This document shows positions 8,928 through 16,578 of a stretch of DNA of 33,064 bases, one piece after another. The position numbers were made by a program, and so were the translations under genes. Location: the NCBI GenBank assembly GCA_025361085.1, contig JANYAX010000028.1:1-33064 (forward strand). Direction: 5' to 3'. The notes beneath the pieces are model-generated. The model saw only the letters and a list, made by a program, of their open reading frames with translations, was not told where the DNA came from and made no database searches. The DNA comes from Candidatus Nomurabacteria bacterium (GTDB lineage: Bacteria; Patescibacteriota; Minisyncoccia; Phycocordibacterales; UBA9973). Numbering within the stretch: position 1 is the stretch's first letter; each line of letters starts with the position of its first letter.

Positions 8928-9066
8928 CAAAATTAAGCGAAGCGCAATTTTGCGTGGGAAGTGAATGAACTGCTTTATTCACGTCAGGGATTCGAGAGAC
9001 TTTTCCTTACCGAAGACGGGAAAGTACCCGCGACTGTAGGGCGAGAAATTCCCTGTCCCCAAGCAA
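8914..9066 (+). mobile_element. Putative small tRNA-3'-end-associated structured element (Gln copy)
   Basis: 17-bp direct repeats TCCCTGTCCCCAAGCAA at 8914-8930 and 9050-9066; internal hairpins and core match the tRNA-Lys copy. Confidence 0.55.
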
Positions 9067-9089
9067 TAAAACTGTGTTATACTACATAT

Positions 9090-10106
9090 ATGCAAATAAC
9101 ATCGATAGAAAAAAATTTCTTGTTCGTATTATTATTGATAACTGTTATTATTACCCTCTTGATTTTTTATCCTTTCCTCGCGATGTTCATACTTGCAGTG
9201 GCTTTTGCTGTAATGCTCAAACCTATTTATCACTGGATCAAAAAAAACATTACGAGAAATCTTTCTGGCCTCGCATCTTTCTTAACCATAATACTATTCC
9301 TTGCATGTTTGTGTGTTCCCCTTTTCTTTATAGGTAAAGCAGTTTTCAACCAGACACAAAGTCTATATTTTAGTATTGCCAGTTCGGGAAGTTCGAATCA
9401 TTTTATAGAAACAATCAATTCATCTATAAACAAAATACTCCCTGACGGTTTCAGTTTTGATATTCATTCTAAAATAACTCAAATAGTTTCTTCTCTCTCG
9501 GGCAATCTAGCAAAATTCTTTTCTTCGACAGTCAATTCGATTGTTATGTTTGTTCTTATGATATTTACTCTTTTCTATCTGTTGAAAGATGGAGAAAAAT
9601 GGGAAAGAGAATTTATAAATATCTTTCCACTTTCAGACAATAATATAAAAGAGATACTCTTCAATCTTAAAAAATCAATTAACAAAATTTTCAAGGGTTC
9701 ATTCATCATCGCGATTGCGCAAGCAATTTTGGCGTGGGTAGGATTCGTCTTCTTTGGTGTTCCAAACGCCATTATCTGGGCTATTTGTGCTGGTCTTGCA
9801 TCATTCATTCCTACAATCGGGACTTCAGTAGTTACTGTGCCAGCAATACTATTTTTGTTCTTTACTGGGATGCCACTACACGCACTCGGGCTTCTCATCT
9901 GGTCAATCATAATTGTCGGAACAGTTGATAATATCTTGAGCCCATACATTATTTCGAAAGATACGCCAATCCCTTCTCTCTTTATTCTTTTTGCAATCCT
10001 GGGTTCAGTGACATTGATGGGGCCACTTGGGATACTAATTGGCCCACTCGTCTTAAGTTTACTTTATAGTTTAGTTTCTATTTATAAAAAAGAAATTAGA
10101 GGTTAA
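9090..10106 (+). CDS. AI-2E-family transporter (UPF0118 permease)
   Basis: Multi-TM; FFGVPNAIIWAICAGLASFIPTIGTSVV... and DNILSPYIISKDTPIPSLFILFAILGS; start trimmed to MQITSIEKN. Confidence 0.88.
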   Translation: MQITSIEKNFLFVLLLITVIITLLIFYPFLAMFILAVAFAVMLKPIYHWIKKNITRNLSGLASFLTIILFLACLCVPLFFIGKAVFNQTQSLYFSIASSGSSNHFIETINSSINKILPDGFSFDIHSKITQIVSSLSGNLAKFFSSTVNSIVMFVLMIFTLFYLLKDGEKWEREFINIFPLSDNNIKEILFNLKKSINKIFKGSFIIAIAQAILAWVGFVFFGVPNAIIWAICAGLASFIPTIGTSVVTVPAILFLFFTGMPLHALGLLIWSIIIVGTVDNILSPYIISKDTPIPSLFILFAILGSVTLMGPLGILIGPLVLSLLYSLVSIYKKEIRG

Positions 10107-11386
10107 ACAGAAATTCCTGCTATATACCCCGTCGTCCAACAAATCTGAAGAGAGTATCCTCCAGAGTTACGATTGATATGTAATAAATCTCCAGTGATAT
10201 ATAAGTTCGAAATTTTTTTCGAACACATAGTTTTCATATTTATTTCTTTGAGTGTTACTCCCCCGTCGACAACAACCGCTCGATAAAGACCCATCAAACC
10301 GTCTACAGACATCGGCAACGCTTTCAACAAGTCAACAATCTTTCTTCTATCTTCTTTTGTTATGCTATGAACTTTTGTTTCTAAATCAATAAAATCTATT
10401 ATCTCGAGAAAAGCATTCGCCATACCATCTGGCACAATTTCTTTTATTATTGTTTTTAATATTTTATTTTTATTCTGATCAAAAACTTTTATAATTCTTT
10501 TTTCTAAATCACTTATCGTTGTATCTGGATAAAGATCAATATTTGCCGTAACTACACCCTTATCGAGAAGTGTTTTTATATTTTTTGCACTATTTAAGAT
10601 AAGGGGGCCGGAAATGCCAAAATGTGTAAAAAGTATTTTGCCAGTTTTAGAAAATTGTTTCTTGCCTACATGCGCAGGTAGGCCATCTAAAAAGAAAGTA
10701 ATTTTCATAAAAGATAAAGACACCCCGGCAAGATTTTTGACCCAATCCTCATGAATAGCGACTGGGACAATATCGGGAGTAGGGTCTTTGACCGTGTGGC
10801 CCAATTCTTTCAAGAATCGAAAACCGTCGCCAGTCGAGCCAGTTTCTGGGTGTGACATTCCACCAGTTGCAAGTACAAAAGATTTCGCTGAGAAATTACC
10901 TTGATTCGTTTCAACGCTCACAATTTTACCCGCATGGTAATTAATACCTGTTATCACGCAATTCTGCTTCAATACTGCTTTGTTTTTTATTAATTCTTTA
11001 TGAAGAACATTGAAAACATCTTCAGCTTTTTCAGTTACTGGAAATACGCGATTGCGAGCTTGCGTCACAAGAGGCAACCCTCGAGATTCAAAATATTGAA
11101 ATGTATCTTTAACTCCAAAAATCGAAAACGGCGAATATAAAAATGGCGCACCCTCACCATAAACTGCGAGCATTTTATGAATATCGGGTTCGTTGTTTGT
11201 AATGTTGCATCTTCCTCCACCAGTGATCTTCAATTTCTCTCCAGCATTTTTATTTTTATCTAAAATGAGTACTGACAATCCACGAGCCGAGGCAACTGCT
11301 CCAGCCATGAGACCCGAAGCACCTCCGCCCATTATTATTACATCCCAAATAGTATTTTGCTGTTTATTTATTTTTATTTTCGGCAT
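10103..11386 (-). CDS. HI0933-family NAD(P)/FAD-dependent flavoprotein
   Basis: WDVIIMGGGASGLMAGAVASARG, GGGRCNITN, LFTHFGISGPLIL motifs. Confidence 0.92.
   Translation of the reverse strand: MPKIKINKQQNTIWDVIIMGGGASGLMAGAVASARGLSVLILDKNKNAGEKLKITGGGRCNITNNEPDIHKMLAVYGEGAPFLYSPFSIFGVKDTFQYFESRGLPLVTQARNRVFPVTEKAEDVFNVLHKELIKNKAVLKQNCVITGINYHAGKIVSVETNQGNFSAKSFVLATGGMSHPETGSTGDGFRFLKELGHTVKDPTPDIVPVAIHEDWVKNLAGVSLSFMKITFFLDGLPAHVGKKQFSKTGKILFTHFGISGPLILNSAKNIKTLLDKGVVTANIDLYPDTTISDLEKRIIKVFDQNKNKILKTIIKEIVPDGMANAFLEIIDFIDLETKVHSITKEDRRKIVDLLKALPMSVDGLMGLYRAVVVDGGVTLKEINMKTMCSKKISNLYITGDLLHINRNSGGYSLQICWTTGYIAGISV
10664..10683. repeat. Palindromic element copy (LPAHVG-encoding)
   Basis: GCCTACATGCGCAGGTAGGC, in frame within the HI0933-family gene. 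Confidence 0.7.
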
Positions 11387-12431
11387 TAAGGATTTTGATT
11401 AACGCAAGCTCAAGCGGTAATTCACTGATTACTGTGTTTCGTAGGGATTGATATGCTTCGAGTAAAATAGAAAGTGTCGATGATGATATGTATTCTGGCT
11501 TTGTGGAAATTAATTTTATTAAATATTCTAAATCACGTTCATTGATAGCATTTTCAATTGACTTCTTCATGTTTGGTACATAGCGCAACATGAGTGCATA
11601 CCTAAGTTTGTAAAGAATCATTTTAATATAGACTCCCATATCGATATTTTGACTCACCGCTTTCTCGATCGATGAGAAACCTTTTTCAATATCATTTGTA
11701 GCAAGTGCATCCAAAAAATTATCTACGAGTTTAGTATTTGGCGCCCCTGTAATTTCTTCAATTTCAGCAATATAGATAACTTTGTCTTTTGAAAATGAAA
11801 TAACTTTCTGCAAAGTTCCAAGCGCATCACGGAAAGCTCCATCGGCAAGAAGGGCGATAAGTTCGGCTCCACCTTCTTCGAGTTTATAACCTTCTTTTTT
11901 TGCTACGTTTGTCACAACTTGTGAAAGAATCGCATCATTGGGCTTTTTGAAGGTAAAACTTTGGCAACGTGAAATTATTGTTTCTGGAATTTTTTCGAGT
12001 TCGGTTGTTGCTAGAATAAATATCACGTGTTCTGGCGGCTCTTCAATAGTTTTCAGAAGTGCATTCCATGCTTCTTTTGTGAACATGTGAACTTCATCGA
12101 GAATATATATTTTATATTTTGAATCAAAAGGCAAAGTGCGGATATTTTCATTTATTTCTCTGATATCATCAATACCACGATTACTTGCTGCATCCATTTC
12201 ATAAATGTCATTCACCGACGTTCCAAGCTCACGAGCAATTATCCGAGCAATGGTTGTTTTCCCTGTACCTCGAGGGCCACAAAGAAGATAAGCATGCGCT
12301 ACTTTACCGGCCTTTAAACTGCCAGATATAGCCCTGACAATATGATCCTGCCCAATAACCTCACCCCAAGTTTCTGGGCGATACTTACGATATAGTGCGA
12401 TATTTGAATCTTTTTCTTTCATGTTAGCCAT
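11364..12431 (-). CDS. dnaX: DNA polymerase III subunit gamma/tau (short form)
   Basis: RKYRPETWGEVIGQDHIVRAISGSLKAGKVAHAYLLCGPRGTGKTTIARI. Confidence 0.95.
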   Translation of the reverse strand: MANMKEKDSNIALYRKYRPETWGEVIGQDHIVRAISGSLKAGKVAHAYLLCGPRGTGKTTIARIIARELGTSVNDIYEMDAASNRGIDDIREINENIRTLPFDSKYKIYILDEVHMFTKEAWNALLKTIEEPPEHVIFILATTELEKIPETIISRCQSFTFKKPNDAILSQVVTNVAKKEGYKLEEGGAELIALLADGAFRDALGTLQKVISFSKDKVIYIAEIEEITGAPNTKLVDNFLDALATNDIEKGFSSIEKAVSQNIDMGVYIKMILYKLRYALMLRYVPNMKKSIENAINERDLEYLIKLISTKPEYISSSTLSILLEAYQSLRNTVISELPLELALIKILNAENKNK

Positions 12432-12446
12432 TATATCATTTCAATA

Positions 12447-13469
12447 TTATTTTGTCTTTTGTAAAAATTCTTTTACTATTTTTTCTACCTCTTTTGCATT
12501 TTTGGTTTCCATGAGCTTCATACGGAGTTCTTTGGCTCCATCCCTGCCTTCGCAGGCAGGAAAACCATTCACATACGCCTTGTAATGCTTTTTCATAACT
12601 GCAAAATTTCTATGTTTACCTAAAAGTTTCTCAAATAATTTCGTATGTTCGAGCATAACTTTAAGACGTTTAGTTAAAAAATCTCGCCCTTCGCTCTTAC
12701 TCAGGACATTTTTGTTTTTATGTAAAGATGCAAACAAAAATGGATTACCAAATATACCACGGCCGATCATGATTCCATCGCAACCAGTTTCTTTCCACTT
12801 CCTCCTACCATCGTCAATGTCTACGACATCACCGTTTCCAATTATTTTAGTTGTGACTTTCATTTCATTTCGAATCTCTACTACCCTCTTTACATAATCC
12901 CACTTAGCAGGAACTTTCGACATTTCTTTGCGAGTTCGAGCATGAATAGTAAGCGCATCAATTTTTTGAGAAAGTAAAAATGGAATCCATTCTTCGAGCT
13001 GGCTTTTATTGTAACCGACGCGAGTTTTTACAGATATAGATATTTGTTTCCCGGAATCTCTTATACCATCTTTAACAGCCTCTATTATCTCTCCAGCTTT
13101 TTCCATACTCTTCATCATAGCAGCGCCAGCACCTTGACCCTCTACTGAACGATCTGGGCAACCCATATTGATATCGATACCATCAAAACCAAGCGAGGCA
13201 ACATATTTTGCCGCTTGGCGCATTTTCGTCGGGTTCGAAGAAAAAAGTTGCGCGACAATTGGTTTTTCTTTTTTAGAATAAATTAAATTATCTTTTAAAA
13301 TTTCTCTTCCTTTACTTGTGAGCCCGTCTGCTGAAACAAACTCTGTCCATAAAACATCTGGTTTACCATACTTTGTAATAATACGACGAAAGGCGGCGTC
13401 CGTGACATCGGCCATCGGCGCTAAGCAAAAAAAGGGCTTCGGTAATTTTTCCCAGAAATTTTTCATCAC
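12447..13469 (-). CDS. dus: tRNA-dihydrouridine synthase
   Basis: CLAPMADVTDAAFRRI, GIDINMGCPDRSVEGQGAGAAMM, KTRVGYN, GRGIFGNPFLF. Confidence 0.95.
   Translation of the reverse strand: MMKNFWEKLPKPFFCLAPMADVTDAAFRRIITKYGKPDVLWTEFVSADGLTSKGREILKDNLIYSKKEKPIVAQLFSSNPTKMRQAAKYVASLGFDGIDINMGCPDRSVEGQGAGAAMMKSMEKAGEIIEAVKDGIRDSGKQISISVKTRVGYNKSQLEEWIPFLLSQKIDALTIHARTRKEMSKVPAKWDYVKRVVEIRNEMKVTTKIIGNGDVVDIDDGRRKWKETGCDGIMIGRGIFGNPFLFASLHKNKNVLSKSEGRDFLTKRLKVMLEHTKLFEKLLGKHRNFAVMKKHYKAYVNGFPACEGRDGAKELRMKLMETKNAKEVEKIVKEFLQKTK
12543..12560. repeat. Palindromic element copy (PACEGR-encoding)
   Basis: CCTGCCTTCGCAGGCAGG, in frame in dus. Confidence 0.75.
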
Positions 13470-14332
13470 TGAAACTTATATAAAACCTTATTTTTAAACC
13501 TTAAATCTATATATAAGAGAGTATTATACTTCCCATTTATTTCACCTGCAAATTCTGATTTCTTCATGGCGAGTGATAAATTATCAAATATCACGGCCAA
13601 ATCATTTTCACTCTTAAAAATAATTCTTGGGGCAGTATCATTTACTCCATGGTCTAAATACAATGAATGTGTGCCATCTTGTTCAACTATAAGATACGTT
13701 GGTTTGAAACCAAGCGAAGTCACTCCATCGACAAATCTCACAAGCTCGTGGAAATGCCCTATACTAGTCATTTGTTTACCTAGTGGGTTCTCGCTCCCAT
13801 CTACAATTGCCATATAATATTTGAAATAAACGTTACCCGAAAAGTATGGGGCTTTATCAAAAATGAGACCGTCATTATTTAAAAAATAACAATTCTCACC
13901 GACATTTTTTTTATCTTCTGGGATTTTCACCCCGCAGTAAAGATACGAACCAACCCGTTCAGTAATATTTATTTTGAGTGTCTTCAATCCATCCCGCGAA
14001 ACAGAAAGTGATTCGATTCTAGGAAAGTTTAAAATCAAATTATTATATATTTTCTTGTGTGGATATATGAAGCTATTTGATCTTGCAAATAGATGCAAAT
14101 ATCTCCCGCCGATATCTTGGTTAATTTCTTTTATCACTTTATCTTGATCGATAATATGTGTTCCTTCTACTACGATTTTATCTATAACAATATGTTTCTC
14201 ATTAGAAAAAAATGCAAGTGCCCCTACTATGGAAATAAAAAGTAAGAAAAAAAGAACACCCAACCTTATTCTACGAATACGACGGTTACGACGAATTTCT
14301 ATAATACGTGGAGATGTTGGTATATCTTTCAT
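13466..14332 (-). CDS. FtsQ/POTRA-like cell division protein
   Basis: N-terminal basic region plus single TM, then IDKIVVEGTHIIDQDKVIKEI POTRA-like segment. Confidence 0.65.
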   Translation of the reverse strand: MKDIPTSPRIIEIRRNRRIRRIRLGVLFFLLFISIVGALAFFSNEKHIVIDKIVVEGTHIIDQDKVIKEINQDIGGRYLHLFARSNSFIYPHKKIYNNLILNFPRIESLSVSRDGLKTLKINITERVGSYLYCGVKIPEDKKNVGENCYFLNNDGLIFDKAPYFSGNVYFKYYMAIVDGSENPLGKQMTSIGHFHELVRFVDGVTSLGFKPTYLIVEQDGTHSLYLDHGVNDTAPRIIFKSENDLAVIFDNLSLAMKKSEFAGEINGKYNTLLYIDLRFKNKVLYKFQ

Positions 14333-14341
14333 TATTTTATT

Positions 14342-15604
14342 TTATGAAATAATATTTTTCCCAAAATATTTCTGTAAAACTTCAGGTATTTTTATTGAGC
14401 CATCAGCTTGCTGAAAATTTTCTACAAGCGATACTAGAATTCTTGGAGTAGGAATGGCTGTACAATTGAGTGAGTGAGCATATCTTGATTTACCTTCCTC
14501 ATCCTTATAACGAATATTTAAACGTCGCGTCTGAAAATCATGAAAATATGACGCAGAAGAAATCTCACGATATTTGTCTTCCTTTGGAACCCAAAGTTCT
14601 ACATCATATTTTTTTACTTGCCCCATACCCAAGTCTCCCCCACAATTAACAACTGTTCGATAAGGAATACCAAGTGACTCGATAAATTCTTCAGTATTGC
14701 GATTTATCTCTTCATGAAAAGCGACGCTTTCTGAATGTGATGCTTTACATAAAATAACTTGCTCCATTTTATAAAATTCATGAACACGGATTAACCCTTT
14801 CACATCTTTACTATGGCTACCTACTTCACGCCTGTAACAAGGAGAAAAACCTAAATACTTTTTAGGCAACTCCTCGGCCTTTAAAATTTCATCTTGGTGA
14901 AATCCCATAATAGGAACCTCCGCTGTTCCAGAAAGAAAATCTCCATCTTGTGTTTTATATAAATCATCTTCACCCTGTGGCAGATAACCGGTTCCCATAA
15001 ATGTTTCTCTTCGAATTATTACCGGAGGAAGTATCGGAACAAATCCTTTTTGAGAAAAGAAATCTAGGGCATAATTCCAAATCGCCATCGAAAGTCGAGC
15101 TCCATCACCCAAGAGAAAGTACCCTCTGAAACCATGAACCTTGATACCACGTTCGAAATCAACCATCTTCAGATTGGTCATAATATCAAGATGGTCTTTT
15201 GCTTCAAAAGCAAATTTTGGCTTTTCTCCCCAAATTTTTATTTCTTGATTATCTTCATCACTATTTCCCTCTGGAACTGAAATATCGGGTATATTGGGGA
15301 TCTGAAGTATCAAAGATTGCCAAGTTACAATTGTGGAACGAAGTTCTTCTTCTTTTTCTTTCAATTCTTCTTTAATCAAACGCATTTCTTCAATCAATTG
15401 CTCTCGAGCCGCATCCGTCAGCGTGCCGCCCATAGAAACACTGGCTTTGTTCTGCTCACCACGTAGAGATTCAACACGAGAGAGTAATTCTAATCTTTTC
15501 TCGTCTGTGGAAAGAAGCCCGTCTATATCAACCTCAATGTGCTTTTTCTTAGCTCCTTCTTTAACAATATCTTTATTTTCACGTATGAATTTAATATCTA
15601 ACAT
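14342..15604 (-). CDS. serS: Seryl-tRNA synthetase
   Basis: MLDIKFIRENKDIVKEGAKKK...GTAEVPI...FSPCYRREVGSHSKDVKGLIRVHEFYKMEQ. Confidence 0.97.
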   Translation of the reverse strand: MLDIKFIRENKDIVKEGAKKKHIEVDIDGLLSTDEKRLELLSRVESLRGEQNKASVSMGGTLTDAAREQLIEEMRLIKEELKEKEEELRSTIVTWQSLILQIPNIPDISVPEGNSDEDNQEIKIWGEKPKFAFEAKDHLDIMTNLKMVDFERGIKVHGFRGYFLLGDGARLSMAIWNYALDFFSQKGFVPILPPVIIRRETFMGTGYLPQGEDDLYKTQDGDFLSGTAEVPIMGFHQDEILKAEELPKKYLGFSPCYRREVGSHSKDVKGLIRVHEFYKMEQVILCKASHSESVAFHEEINRNTEEFIESLGIPYRTVVNCGGDLGMGQVKKYDVELWVPKEDKYREISSASYFHDFQTRRLNIRYKDEEGKSRYAHSLNCTAIPTPRILVSLVENFQQADGSIKIPEVLQKYFGKNIIS

Positions 15605-15667
15605 AATGTATACAGTATAATAAAAAATGATATAATACACAAATACTAAAAATTTTAATCACACATC

Positions 15668-16531
15668 ATGGAAGATATCTATAAATTAAAACCTGAACAA
15701 TTCCCGGAAGCCTTATTTGAGATTCCCCAACCACCAAAGACACTATATATACGTGGCAAGCTTCCAGACCCAGATTTAATTTATTTAGCAGTTGTTGGCT
15801 CTCGTAAATTTACTTCTTATGGGAGAGATGTTTGTCAAAAATTAATTTCTGGTCTAAAGGGTTATCCAATTGTTATTGTTTCTGGTCTTGCAATGGGTAT
15901 AGACAGCATCGCACACAAAGCTGCCCTGGAAAATAATCTTATCACAATGTCTTTCCCTGGATCAGGTCTCGACAATAGCGTTCTTTACCCGAGAGCCAAT
16001 ATTAAACTTGCAGAAGAGATTGTGAATAGCGGGGGTTGTCTTATTTCCGAATTTTTACCAAATGCCATTTCACAACTTTATTCATTCCCCCAAAGGAATC
16101 GCCTGATGGCCGGAATTTCAAAAGCTGTCTTAATTATTGAAGCTGAAGAAAAATCAGGAACACTTATCACTGCTCGCATGGCACTCGACTACAATCGCGA
16201 CGTCCTCGCGGTGCCTGGCTCAGCATTTTCTTCAAACTCAAATGGTACCAACTGGCTCATCAAACAAGGCGCCACACCTGTTACATCGAGTGAAGATGTT
16301 TTGATAGCGCTCGGATTTAATATTGAAAAACCAAAACTTTCAGAAAAAGAAAAATATGCTGATTGTAGTAAAGAAGAATTGAAAATTATCGGACTTCTTC
16401 GCGAACCAATAGAACGCGATGAACTAGTAAGAATTTCGGGAATGAAAATCGCTGAAGCAAACGCATTACTTTCAATTATGGAAATCAAAGACTTGATCAA
16501 AGAAGAATTAGGAGAGATTAGAAAAAATTAA
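15668..16531 (+). CDS. dprA: DNA processing protein DprA
   Basis: AVVGSRKFTSYG...IVSGLAMGIDSIAHKAAL...FPQRNRLMAGISKAVLIIEAEEKSGTLITARMALDYNRDVLAVPG. Confidence 0.95.
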   Translation: MEDIYKLKPEQFPEALFEIPQPPKTLYIRGKLPDPDLIYLAVVGSRKFTSYGRDVCQKLISGLKGYPIVIVSGLAMGIDSIAHKAALENNLITMSFPGSGLDNSVLYPRANIKLAEEIVNSGGCLISEFLPNAISQLYSFPQRNRLMAGISKAVLIIEAEEKSGTLITARMALDYNRDVLAVPGSAFSSNSNGTNWLIKQGATPVTSSEDVLIALGFNIEKPKLSEKEKYADCSKEELKIIGLLREPIERDELVRISGMKIAEANALLSIMEIKDLIKEELGEIRKN

Positions 16532-16578
16532 AATAAAATTTGCATAAAAATATGTTTTCGTGTAATACTTAGCGGAGT

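Noticed and set aside
8961-9089. N-terminal extension of the AI-2E permease ORF (MNELLYSRQGFERLFLTEDGK...)
   Set aside because: Translates the structured tRNA-linked element; the natural start is MQITSIEKN at 9090, just after a -10-like box.
12680-12700. Possible third copy of the tRNA-linked core (CGAAGGGCGAGAT on minus strand)
   Set aside because: Only a short match inside dus coding sequence; no flanking hairpins or tRNA end.
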